64,000 bases of DNA. Source: Akebia trifoliata. Lineage: Eukaryota; Streptophyta; Magnoliopsida; Ranunculales; Lardizabalaceae. Positions 1 through 11,248 of this stretch are shown here, piece after piece. Made by a program: the position numbers and the translations under genes. The notes under the pieces are model-generated. The model had not been told where the DNA came from, did not search any database, and saw only the letters and a list, made by a program, of their open reading frames with translations. The stretch covers positions 5,983,221 through 6,047,220 of the forward strand of contig CM030711.1 of NCBI GenBank assembly GCA_017979445.1. The letters run 5' to 3'. Numbering within the stretch: the stretch's first letter is position 1; each line of letters starts with the position of its first letter.

Positions 1-1625
1 AATAGACTTAGAAAATTATTGTGGGGCAAGTGCCCCCATAGCCTCCACTGTAAATCCAACCCTGATCATTATATCTCGTGTCGATTTTTTATAAAATCAA
101 TTTCTTGATAAAATGTGATTTGCCAATTATTTCACATTATTTGCTTTTGGGTTTCAAACCATTTTTCACTTTATTCCAATTTCCCATTTGGAGATCAAAT
201 GTCCAAAAGCTATTTTATAAGAAAATTATTGACTCGACAGAATGATTTCCAGAGATAAAAAAAAAAGCTTCCCAACAATCAAACACATCCAAGGTTCACT
301 TTTTTATAAAACTTTGAAACAATTCCTAAGACCCACACACTAAGAAACACCCAAGGACATATCTTCTTCTCGATTTCATACATAAAGCACATCACCTAAC
401 CACACCATAAGGCTTGTTAGGACAATATTATTTTGGTTGGACAATTAGGATGACCAAAGACAAGTCTTAATCACCTCTAATTGGGACCCATTTGACTATA
501 AATATAGTGGAAGGTTCACTAATGAAGTGGGGGGATTTTTGGGGTTCTTAAGGGATTGCCATTTGGGGGGATGGGATAAGGTTTATGGGGACCACCTATC
601 GAATTTCTCCGCCGTCAACCGAATAAAATAGGGGATTAATGCTTGATGGGAAAGCTTAAATAGAATACTTAAGCTTATAAACTAATACACTACTTGATTG
701 AAATTTGAAACTTAAGATTGAACAAAGGGAGCCAGACACAGTCTTCCATGTGAGACATATGGGTTAAGATCAGCACACCAAGAATTTTTAAACATGAAGA
801 GCTTAATCCAAGACCTTACTTTGTTATAGGTAGGTAAGGGAAACAAGTTTGATGTGAACCATTCATATAAAATGATTATGAAGCATAAATTTGATGTTTC
901 CTTAACATAAAATGTTTGATGTCACCCCCCTTGAAAATGCCCTTGGGGATAGTAGTTTTGGCCCACCAACCGTACGAATATTCAGATTATTTCTTGGTGG
1001 ACCTATACACAAAGTTATAAATAACAAAAATGATCAAACTGGTGGCTAGAAATTAGTAATAAAAAAATGCTCAAATCTAATTACTAGAAGTCATTGATCA
1101 AGCTGATTGTTTGAGCATTGATCTATTGAAAGATCTTTTAAAGGATCAGTGGGTCAAAAAGAAAACATTCTATTACACATTGAAGACGGTGACATTATTT
1201 TAATGTTGGAAAAAAGGAGAGGTCTATAGAGAAATCGATCACAAAACAATGAAAAAAAAAGTAAAGTAAGATGCAATCACATACAAAATATAGAGATTTT
1301 ACGTGATTCCCTTAAGATTGAGGTACGTCTATGGATATACTGATTCCTATATGTTAAATGATGAACAATATTCCTTCATCGGGCTTCACAAATCATAACC
1401 TAGTCTTGAGTTCAAGCCTTGTCTCTAGCCATCTACAATGATTTATCCCGCCTTACTTGGTATATATATAGTTGGTGGGGTATTGCATGTACTTAGTAGA
1501 TTTAGACAAGATATGGTGCTTTTAAGAGGTCAGTACCACCCTAGTTAGTAAGGCTTATGGGTATGAACACCCCCTTCATAGAAAAAAAAAGGGAAAAGAA
1601 AGATAGAGAAATATATTATTTAATA
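1..1625. other. Intergenic spacer with transposon debris
   Basis: No coding signal is seen. The first 75 bases resemble the end of the element at 37237-37854: both hold a short GC-rich palindrome built on a run of G and a run of C around 'gtgccccc' or 'attgcccc', so this is probably the end of a related element cut by the window edge. The rest is AT-rich and unremarkable. Confidence 0.4.
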
Positions 1626-1845
1626 GAGTCGTGATAATTTGACTTACTCACGTGGCATACTCAATCGACACCTCTAACGTGACATGTTCGAGAACTATAG
1701 ATCTGCACTCTTTGGAATGCAGAACTACGCTTCCCCATAAAGTACAATTCTATATCCCAAGGAATACAAATCTATGGTTCCTGAACATGCCACATTAGAG
1801 TGTGGATTGTGCATGTCACGTGGGTAAGTCAGATTATCACGATTC
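1626..1845. mobile_element. Mutator-type MITE, 220 bp
   Basis: Long terminal inverted repeats of about 85 bp start GAGTCGTGATAATTTGAC on the left and GAATCGTGATAATCTGAC on the right when read inward. The 9-bp flanks TATTTAATA (1617-1625) and TATTCAATA (1846-1854) match at 8 of 9 positions, the target duplication length of Mutator-like elements. There is no coding capacity. Elements at 48702-48884 and 63251-63443 share the GARTCRTG-like tip, or a close variant, and the 9-bp duplication. Confidence 0.8.
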
Positions 1846-3258
1846 TATTCAATAATCAAGGAACAAAAATTCCATGGTTTAGAGATGTCGTGGAGGTGGA
1901 GAATTTACACATCCTGTGGGAATGAGCATTGCTCATGGGTGGGTCAGAGACAACTACCCCCCAAAACAAGTCTAAATAACTGCCTTATTGAGCCAATCAA
2001 AATTGCTTAGAAATTCTTTGAATCCGTGCAATCCCACCTCTAGCATGGATAGGCAATAATTAACAAACCCATTGTTCAAAAAAAAAAAAAGTTGCACCTG
2101 AGGCATCTAAGGAGATACACCACCAAAGTTGTGTCAAAGAAATCATAAATATCCTCAAAATCTTCTAAAACCCACGTTGGGGAATCCTAAAATAGCTTGA
2201 AATGACAAAAATTCTCTTGAAATTCCCTATAAACACTTCCAAATACCCTAAGCAAGTAAGCAGTCCAATTGGGAAAAAAATTCAAGATTTTTGGTGGACT
2301 AAAAATCAAATAGACACTTGAACACACAAGCAGAAACTATTGTTTGTATGTGTTTCATTTAAAATGAAAAGAAGCAAAAAAAAAAAAAAAAAGAAACAAA
2401 GAACAAACAGAGGACACACTCACTTTATCTTTTTTTTGGGGTTCTTTAACTGCTTTTTCTTTGTCTTAGGGAAGACCAAACGGGAGTAAGAGTACAGAAT
2501 GTTGGGTATTGGAGGAAACTTTGCTGCCCGCGGTCAGGGGTGGTGCAGAGAAGTATAGCCGTGCAGCTGCCCGGGAACAGCCATTGCTGCCCCAATATTG
2601 GGTTGGCCTTGATTTGGGGTTAAAGCTTCCCAATAACAGGACCTCTCCCTCTCTTCACTTTATTCTCTTCAAATTCCACTATACTTTGTTTTTCTAAGAA
2701 GAAGGTTTTTGAGGAGAGAAACCTCTCTCTCTCTCTCTCTTTGTGTGCCACATTGTTTTGTTACACCTTCAAAATCTCATCTTCTCACTTACATACAGTA
2801 GAGTTCTCTCTCTCTCTCTCTCTCCATAATTGAAGAGGAGGAGAGAAGAAAAAAGTAGAATTCCAAGTTCCAACAACCCATTTTTGTTAGAGATTTGAAG
2901 TGGATGTCTTTAGTTAGAAAAATCCAGAAACCGTAACACTTGAAAGCTTGACTTTTCTTCATTAATTCGTTGTTTTTCAGTGTTAAACTTCGAAAACAGA
3001 GGAACAGTAGAATACCCATTTGTTACTCAAGTCTCTTTTGAGCTCTATTTTCGAAATCAGAATCGAAGTAACAGAGAACTAAAGTTTCCTCTTTTTGTCC
3101 ATCTGATCTTCCAGAGAAAACAAAACCATTAATTAAGGAAGAAGAATCCCTCTTTTTTTTTTCTCTTCCTTCTTGTTGTTTATCTTTATTTATCCTCTTA
3201 TAAGTAAAACTTTGAAACCCAGACAACCTGGAGAGCTTTATGAAGAAATACTGAAACA
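1846..3258 (+). promoter_or_regulatory. Upstream region and leader of the 5-phosphatase gene
   Basis: There is no gene between the MITE and the start codon at 3259. CT-rich microsatellites at about 2724-2742 and 2805-2824 precede the coding start by roughly 450-530 bases and look like pyrimidine patches of a plant core promoter or leader. The transcription start cannot be placed, and a leader intron cannot be excluded. The short open frames here show no family resemblance. Confidence 0.4.
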
Positions 3259-6200
3259 ATGAGAGATGGGAACACAAAGAAATCCAAGGTTTTGAAACTA
3301 AAGTAGTTTTTTTTTCCTTTAATAATTTCTTTTGTTTATTTTTTGAAATTGCTGATCCCCTCTCGTCTCTGTCTGTCTGTCTGTGAGAGAAGCTCTCATG
3401 GTCCAAGAACCTGGTAAGGAAATGGTTCAATATCAAGAGCAAAACAGAGGACTTTCATGCAGATGAAGTTGTTTATGGAGGTGGGTATGGCTTTTTTTGT
3501 GGGGGGCGTTCTTGTTTTCTAAGATTTGGTTTATTTCTTTATTTGTTTATTTTTAAATAAATTTGGGTTTTGGGGAAAAATGGGTTTTGGCTCTTCATTT
3601 GATTCCACTTTCCTGCAGATGAAGTTGTCTATGGAGGTGGGTTTTTTTTTTTTTTTTTTGTGGTTTGGTTTATTTCTTTATTTGTTTCTTTTTATATAAA
3701 TTTGGGTTTTGGGGAAAAATGGGTTTTGGCTCTTCATTTGATTCCTTGCTGTATTTCTTCAAGTCAGGGCACTTGTCCTTGTTTCTTTTCCTTAATCCTA
3801 ATGAAAGTTCAAATTTTTTTTCTTCTTTTTTATTGTTTCTGATTTGAAGATGTATGTTGATGCATTAGTAGTGATCAATCACAGCTTTTTAAAACTTTAC
3901 ATATTTGCTTTTTCAGGTGGTGATGGAGAATGGAGGAACAGCTTCTCCGAGAGGGATGCTTGCACCATCAAGAAAAGCAAAACAGGTTCAGAATCATACT
4001 CTAATACCATTATAGCTTTGAAGTTTGGACCACACCTCTCTCTATCCCACCAAAAAATGTTTCAGAGATTCTTTATATTTTACTCTCTTTTGATTGTTTT
4101 TTTACCTCCCTTTTTCCCCCTCTTGGGTGCACAGAGAGATTGGACAAGAGGTATTCTGATCGGGCCCACCGAGGAAAGATCGATCTTGAACCCGATCAAG
4201 TTATAGATGTGCAGAATTGCAGGTATGTTTGTCTCTCATAGAGTTTCTTTGATCTTGTTTGGTTAATTTTGTTGAGTGTATATTTTCCTCCTCTCCAAAA
4301 GTTCGGTCTTTTGGAGTAGTTGGTTGGTTAACATGGTATGAGAGCACTAGATTTGTACAGGTCGTGGGTTCGATTCTTTTCACCCTTATGGGTGGGAGGG
4401 AGTGTTGAGTGTATATTTTCATAGTTCTCTCCCTCCCCAATAGATCGGTCTTTTGGAGTAGTTGGTTAGTTAATAAATTTATATGTGAGTTTTTAATTTC
4501 TTTTTCATTGATTTCTCATTGTTTCCCCTTCTTTGATGGAGAGTAGGATCTTTGTAGCTACATGGAATGTGGGAGGAAAATCTCCACCAAGTAATTTGAG
4601 TCTTGAAGATTGGCTCCACACCTCTCCTCCTGCTGATATTTATGTTCTTGGGTACATTCACCTTCTAATAATTTTAATTTTTTTCTTCTTATTATGCAAT
4701 TTTGTTAGTCTTTCATGATTGGCTAATCGTATACGATCCCTTATTGACCAGGTTTCAAGAAATCGTTCCTTTGAACGCTGGAAATGTATTGGGTGCAGAA
4801 GACAATGGCCCCGCAAAGAAATGGTTGGCACTCATCCGAAGGACACTAAACAACATCCCCGGCACAAGTGGGAGTGGGGGTTGCCACACGCCTTCCCCTA
4901 TCCCAAACCCAATCGCAGAATTGGACGCTGATTTTGAGGGATCAACGCGGCAGAAGACCTCATCGTTCTTCCACCGCCGATCATTTCAGTCCTTAAATCA
5001 TAGCATGAGAATGGACAATGACATGTCAATTCCACAACCAAGACTTGATCGTCGATTTAGTGTCTGTGATCGGGTTATTTACGGTCACAGGCCGAGCGAT
5101 TATGACCCAAATTTCAGATGGGGTTTCGGTCATAGGCCAAGTGATTATGACCCAAACTTCAAATGGGGTTCTTCTGATGATGAGAATCAGAACTGGGATT
5201 CGCCTAGTACATTCTCACCAATGTCTTATAGTGGGTCGGCCCCTGTAGAAGATAGAGAGAGACCCATGGTGCACTCGAGGTACTGCTTAGTAGCTAGTAA
5301 GCAAATGGTTGGGATATTTCTCACAGTTTGGGTGCGGAGTGAGCTAAGGGACGATGTTCGGAACATGAAAGTCTCTTGTGTTGGCAGAGGATTGATGGGT
5401 TATCTCGGAAATAAGGTACAATGTTTAGGTGATTCAAGGTAATTTTGTTTGAATATTTTTTTTATATAAATTATTGAGAACCAACTGTGAAGTTCTTAGC
5501 AACGGAGGCACTATTACAATTGTGTTTTTCAGGGCTCGATCTCAATCAGCATGTCTTTGTACCAAACTAGCTTTTGCTTCGTCTGTAGTCATTTAACCTC
5601 CGGTCAAAAGGAGGGAGACGAGCTAAGAAGAAACTCTGACGTGATGGAGATTCTTAGAAAGACGAGATTTCCACGGGTTCATGGGATTGGGGAAGAGAAG
5701 TCTCCCGGAACGATCCTTGAGCATGAGTATGAACCTTGTGTGTTTGTGTGTGTGTTTGTGATAATCTAATTTGTTTTTAGCTCTGATAATCTAATTTGTG
5801 TTCCTCTTCATCTAGTCGAATTATATGGCTTGGAGATTTAAATTACCGGATTGCCCTCTCTTATCGTTCCGCAAAGGCACTTGTCGAGATGCACAATTGG
5901 AGGGCATTGCTAGAAAATGATCAGGCAAGATACCCTATGCAATGCATTACTTTTTATTTTTTATTTTTACAAGAAGTGTTTTTGTGTCCAATTCAAGTTT
6001 TTCTTAAGATTTTAGAGAATTTGTGATTCCTCATGGATTCTTATTCATCTTCTATAGTGAAAACTTGTTAATATGAGTCTTTGGCTTTTTTTTTTTAAAT
6101 CTTTATCAGCTTCGTATAGAACAGAACCGTGGTCGTGTCTTTGAGGGATGGAATGAAGGGACGATATATTTCCCACCCACATACAAATACTCTAATAATT

Positions 6201-6730
6201 CAGATCGATACACAGGCGATCTGCATCCCAAAGAGAAGCGACGAACCCCCGCATGGTAAAAATCTTGCTCTATAACTTATCATAGATTCTATTTTTCCAC
6301 ACCAACTTTTGCTAATGCCACCCCAATTCATATGTAAATCACCAAAGAATTCGCAGAAATCTTGGGGTGGCATTAGTAAAAGTTGGTGTGGCAATAGAAG
6401 CTCTCTAATTTATTTATTTTTTAAAGGAGATTATTTGGACATCTTATCCTCTTTTATGGTTGACTATACCATATGGAAATCATTAGCTATTTGTTTACGT
6501 GAAGGTGTGATCGTATATTATGGTACGGAAGAGGCCTCCATCAATTATCTTATGTTCGTGGCGAATCTAGGTTGTCAGATCATAGACCGGTTTATTGCAT
6601 TTTTTCGGCCGAAGTTGAATCGATTAACCATAGCCGAATTAAGAGAAGCATGAGTTACACCAGTTCTCAAATCGAAGTGGAAGGACTATTTCCTGACCCA
6701 TATGGATACACTGAGCTTAATTTCTTTTGA
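3259..6730 (+). CDS. IP5P: Type I inositol polyphosphate 5-phosphatase (CVP2/CVL1-like), ten exons
   Basis: Removes the 5-phosphate from soluble inositol phosphates (for example Ins(1,4,5)P3) and, in some family members, from phosphoinositides, so it dampens phosphoinositide/calcium signalling. Exons: 3259-3288, 3393-3480, 3917-3985, 4135-4222, 4547-4651, 4752-5415, 5533-5726, 5816-5924, 6110-6255, 6505-6730. They total 1719 nt (572 aa) and all phases join. The start gives [10 protein letters not shown], which fits the family N-terminus before [14 protein letters not shown]. Catalytic motifs are present: WLGDLNYR (about 417-424), PAWCDRILW (496-504) and SDHRPV (522-527). The C-terminus is the usual GYTELNFF. 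Oddities: intron 8 uses a GC donor (CAG|GCAAG). The linker carries a tandem 15-residue duplication, [15 protein letters not shown] then [15 protein letters not shown] (238-267). Intron 4 holds a tiny LTR element, intron 9 a MITE, and intron 2 a duplicated exon end. The CVP2/CVL1 clade is inferred from N-terminus and linker. The gene appears intact. Confidence 0.93.
3459..3775 (+). repeat. Intron 2 tandem duplication with a potential 18-nt microexon
   Basis: About 156 bp spanning the end of exon 2 and the start of intron 2 occurs twice in tandem: GCAGATGAAGTTGTTTATGG at 3459 and GCAGATGAAGTTGTCTATGG at 3615. Each is followed by the same 'gggttttggggaaaaatggg' stretch and 'ctcttcatttgattcc'. 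In the second copy, TTTCCTGCAG ends at 3618 and a GTGGGT donor starts at 3637. They bracket 18 nt (3619-3636) that would splice in frame as DEVVYG. Confidence 0.8.
4270..4475 (+). mobile_element. Miniature LTR retrotransposon (TRIM/SMART-like), 206 bp
   Basis: Left terminal repeat 4270-4333 (TGTTGAGTG...TTAACA) and right terminal repeat 4403-4475 (TGTTGAGTG...TTAATA) flank a 69-bp interior. The interior starts with TGGTATGAGAGC (4334-4345), one base from the initiator-Met tRNA primer site TGGTATCAGAGC seen in plant LTR elements. It ends in a purine tract GGTGGGAGGGAG (4391-4402). The 5-bp target duplication AATTT flanks it at 4265-4269 and 4476-4480. All replication landmarks of an LTR element sit in 206 bp. 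It lies in intron 4 of the 5-phosphatase gene in the same orientation. Confidence 0.85.
5083..5172 (+). repeat. In-frame 45-bp tandem duplication in exon 6 of the 5-phosphatase
   Basis: Units 5083-5127 and 5128-5172 encode [15 protein letters not shown] and [15 protein letters not shown]. As I recall the family, one such segment followed by SSDDE is usual. Several synonymous differences separate the two units, so the duplication is not a recent assembly artefact. It lies in the linker inside the catalytic region that is specific to plant type I enzymes, away from the catalytic motifs. Confidence 0.85.
6297..6391. mobile_element. Foldback MITE in intron 9 of the 5-phosphatase
   Basis: Two 30-bp arms (6297-6326 and 6362-6391) are inverted repeats differing at one base and are separated by 35 bp. 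They start CCACACCAACTTTT. Intron 9 is only 249 bp, so the hairpin makes up over a third of it. The same arm sequence recurs at 22385-22536, which defines a small family. The outer tips may include CTATT on each side. Confidence 0.8.
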
Positions 6731-8230
6731 AGGGTGAGGGAGAACCTACGTAGATCCCAAACTTCGATGAATTAAAGGAGAGTAACGTCAATGTTGGCTT
6801 TAAGCGAACTTCGGGTTTACAAACTCGGACAAACTTCGATGAATTAAAGCCGCCAATCCTACACTTGTTCATAAGGTGAAGTACCAAAATAAGAATAAAG
6901 ATTTGAATGAAAGTTTTCCTCCCTATTACATTAAGTTGTGGTTTCCCTTATAATTGATGTGGTTCTTATGGATTTTGTATAACCAGGCATTCCTTCAATT
7001 CTCATTCTCAAAGCCCATATATCTCAAACAGGTGATCACCTTATTAACTTATTTTTGTTAAATCTATCAAATTGGGTCTCTACCAGAATTTTTGCTTGGA
7101 ATATTATCTTAAAGTAATGTTGTAAATCATATTTGCTTTCTATAAAAATTCTCCCGAATGTCTTTCTTCGCTCGTCCCCTATTCTTATCGATTAATTGTA
7201 CCTCATTACAGGAAAAACTTATCTCAAAGGGTGACAAAGGATCGTACTAATGCTGCACGTCTTTGATTTGCAATATTTTCAACAGCAAGTCCTCCTTAAG
7301 CAGCTTGTTATGTTGATACCACACTTGCCTAACACACTTACTTCTCTCTTAAAAGAAAGTTCTAATAAGCTTATAATTAGTCTGTCTAATTTCCTATTTT
7401 GATTTCCCACATAGCAAATTCTGAGTTCTTGGAGCCTTTCTAAAGTCAAAACGATCGGTGCCCTCGACCCTTATGATCAGGTAAGAGAAGTTGGTGAATT
7501 ACCCGTTGTTTAATATTCCACAATAGTCACTTTACAAATAATTTTTTTTATCTCTTTTTTCAGGATGAACTAAGGCCAATTCGAATTTGCCAATTGGGTA
7601 TTTTGTTGTCTATTATATTCTTTTTTTTTTGGATTATTTTTTGTAGAAAAACAAATTCTTAGAGGAATTGTTGTTTCAAATTGAAGAAAGATTATCAAAA
7701 TGATAATTTGAATATTTTTGTTTTGTTTTGATTATTACAAAGAAGATTGGTGATGTGATGCATACCTGACACTAAAGTGGTCAAAAAAGAAATGGAAGTT
7801 ATGATTGATCGGATCCTCTTGGCTCTCATTCTCTCTATCTTCTTATAGCTTTTACTCAAAATAGATAGTTTTGATTGATTCTCTCCAGAGCCAAAGTGGA
7901 AGAATAACAAAATAGCACCATACATCATATATATCATAAATCATTGGGAAAGTCAATTATGAAGGGCTTCAAAACAAAAAAAAGAAGGGTAATTTAGACA
8001 TTCCGGTCCAATGTTAGGTGAAATATTTGAGATACCCATGTCTTCAAACTGATAACATATCCCTTGACCGTAGTCTTTTGTGATAGACTAACAAAATTAC
8101 GGGAAGTGTAGCAGATTTTATTCTCTCATGCTCGAAGATCAGACAATATGCTATGACACAAATGCCAGAGGAGGGGCACTTGGGTTGAGCTAAGTCTAGC
8201 ACTTGATCAGTTGAACTTCCATGTTGAGTC
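6731..8230 (+). other. 3' UTR and downstream spacer of the 5-phosphatase gene
   Basis: After the TGA at 6728-6730 the sequence has no further 5-phosphatase exon. Some 3' UTR must lie here, but no convincing polyadenylation signal could be singled out. The rest is AT-rich with no recognisable gene. Confidence 0.4.
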
Positions 8231-8233
8231 TAA

Positions 8234-8504
8234 AGCTATGTTTGGATTGAGAGAAGTGGAGAAAAGAGAAACTCAATTTCTCTCCACCATCTTCGGATTG
8301 TCCGGAGAGAACTTGGTACAACTTTGGAATTTTACAATATCTTAAAAGAAATTTAGGGGTAGAGTTGGAATTACAAAATACTTTAAAGGGTTTTTTTCTC
8401 GAATTCTTTTCTATTCTCTCCCTACTTAATAATCCAAACAACAGGTATGGAGAGAAACTCATTTATTTTCTCTTCTCTCCATTTCTCTCAATCCAAATAC
8501 AGTG
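8234..8504. mobile_element. Tourist/Harbinger-like MITE, 271 bp
   Basis: Inverted termini read AGCTATGTTTGGATTGAG (left) and CACTGTATTTGGATTGAG (right, inward). They are followed by matching purine-rich stretches and flanked by TAA at 8231-8233 and 8505-8507. The TAA duplication and a GTTTGG-type tip are typical of plant PIF/Harbinger MITEs. It is non-coding. Confidence 0.7.
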
Positions 8505-11240
8505 TAAATCCCTTTCATCAAGAGGGGGTCGACAGATCAATTGAAAATGTTGAATCCATTCCCCTTTTGATATAAATAGAAACTTCTCTATCAATGTAAC
8601 CAACCACAAACCAAGATCCTTCTCTTCAGTGCTCTCCCCTGTCACTCGAATTTGTTGGGAGGGAAGGAATCCTTTCTTTGAAAAAAAAAACAATTTAAAA
8701 TATCAAAATATATCAGTCGATATTTATTGTTATCAGTCAAGATCGATATGACATTGACTTCGAAACATTGAATATTTCGAGAATGTATTAGTGTGTATAG
8801 AATGTATCAGAGATTTTTTCATTAATCGAAATACTCAATTAATATAATATTTAAAACCTTGCCCTTATTTTTCATTATTAGTCAAAACATTTTTTTTTTC
8901 TTAGAAACTCTTCAATCTTCACCCTTTGGTTTAGTGATGGGATCTCTCCACTCATGGTTCAAATATCAGTATGAATCGGTCAACAACTATCGTATCAGTT
9001 GAGGTCTATATACGAAACATTAACTTCGTGTCCGAAATATTGAATATTTCGGGCATGTATCGGATAATATACATCTCAGTCATCCAGAGAAATTTGTAGT
9101 TGTCATCATTTAGCGGTTGTGGATGAAGTACAGTAAAAATTCCACTTATTAAGATTAAATTCCACTAATAGAAAGGACAAAAGTGAGATTCAATTCTTTT
9201 TGACTTCTTTTGAACGGTTATTTGGAGTCAAACATTTCATGTCGAATCAATCAATCTTCAAAATCCAAATACCTCGCTTTCGCCAAAAACATAATAGAGG
9301 AGGTAAAAAGACAAAATTGCCCATCTTGATTCTTTAAAGCTCCCATCGTTCTTCACTCACTGAGCCGTGACCACTAATTTACAAGGAAAAATGCTGGACT
9401 GCCTTAGTTGGACACTGTTAAAAATCATTGATTTTTTTAACTTGTATCTCAAGAAAATAAATCTATGATTATCCGTGCACTGCCACATCAGCACAAGGCA
9501 GGCAGTGTAAAACAACTCAAATTACAGAAAATTATTTTGATAAGTATTTCAGAAAATTAAATTCCCATTAAATATTGTAATCAAGTATAGTTTTTTATCA
9601 GTCAAAAAATGTTCTCTCAATTTTTCCATTCTTAGAATTTTCGGAACGAATTAAATCGATAAATCAACAAACTAATCAATGATATATCAATTAATAATTT
9701 GTAACAATTTTGCCCATCAACCTCAAAATTTTATCCCCTTAACCTTCAAATCTCAAGAATAAGAAGAGGGTTTTCAGGGAAGTTGAAGATGATAAATTTT
9801 GATTTTGAAAAGAAACCCAAAATCATCTTTTTATATAATTCCCAACAAATTTCCATTTTTTTTACAAAACCGTCCCAAATTTAACCCAATAATTGGCAAA
9901 TTTAACTTGGTTATTATTGTTTTTACCATGTGTAAAATTACCAAGAAGGGTAAAGGTATAACCATAAAAGTAAGAAATTGAAGTGTCCTTGTGTGTTGGG
10001 ATATGGGAAGGTGTTTGTGAACGTAAAAGCTGTGTGGGCTGTACGTCTCAGGAGGAAGTCTTCTTTATGTCCAGAACTTGAGTAGTCCTTTTTGAGATTC
10101 TCTTCTCACAAAGCTATGCATGGTTTGATGGACTCTGCCTATCAACCACAACCACAACACTTAGTTTTGTGCATTGTTGGAAGATGGGGAGTGAGAAATG
10201 AATTTTCGAGCTCAGTAGCATAAGTCACCATCGATGATTCTATCAAAGACCGAGAGCAATCCCAATGCTTCGGAGAGATCGCTAGAGCAATGGGTTTTGA
10301 ATGGATGAACAGGATTCGTTAAACCAAACCATTTCAGCACTAGTTCTTACATTAGACCGGGACAGATAAATTCCTGCAGCCAAACACCCACTTCGGCATC
10401 TTTTTTAATAATAAGCATACGCTCAACCCAACCATGGCTGACTAAACGACTTTTACAACTAGAATGGACTATAACTCCGTCTAGATTCCAGATTCTTTCC
10501 AAATTTTAGCGATAAATACAATAACATTTAATAGAGAAACAAAGATGGAAACAAGTGATTGGGAAGATAAGGGAGTCTTACCTATCAACATGACAAAGTT
10601 AGCTGAAAAATTCCCTTCCATCTACAACCTTGCGAACCTCTCAGAATATGGAAGAATTCTAGAGCTTCTTGAAGGCTCAACATATGGACTCAACTCTCCA
10701 CGCCTTACTCTTGTCAACAACACAAGACAGACCTTGAACCCAAAATTAAGTAACATTGAGACACAAAGCAATACTCAGTAATAAGTGTCCCAATTCTCTC
10801 CAACTTGATAAAGAATCACTTTACAAATTGGCCTTGATCCCACATCAAACCACCAATCCAAAACAACATTGAGAGAGTCGTACAGTGCTCACCAATGAGA
10901 GATTCATTCTATGTGCCCGTCATCTTTTCAATCCTATAAAGCATGAAATTCATGAATTTAGTTGGTATAGCTAGATTAGAAGATGACATATTTAACAGTC
11001 CAACTCATTAATCTGGACCATTTAATAAGTGGCCAACTCTTGGTTGGGCATGGTTAACCTTCCAAAGATTTGGGGTGGGCTGAATCTTATTCCTCCATTA
11101 AATTCCAAACCTTTCCTCTACCCCAATTCAATCCTTCTTAAATACAAGTCTTGATTCAAATGGCCAATGAATCTATGTAGAAGACATACCATTTCTGCGA
11201 ATGTTGCAGCTTCGAATCCCATTCGAATTTAGTGCACCAG
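8505..11240. other. Intergenic spacer
   Basis: Two stretches around 8700-8820 and 8960-9070 are degenerate copies of one another (both contain 'cgaaacatt' and 'gaatatttcg') and are probably repeat debris. The 78-codon open frame at 10545-10781 has no family match I recognise. No gene is supported here. Confidence 0.4.
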
Positions 11241-11248
11241 GAACTCCA

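Noticed and set aside
10545..10781. 78-codon open frame in spacer
   Set aside because: No domain, no splice or codon-use support, AT-rich flanks. Chance frame is more likely.
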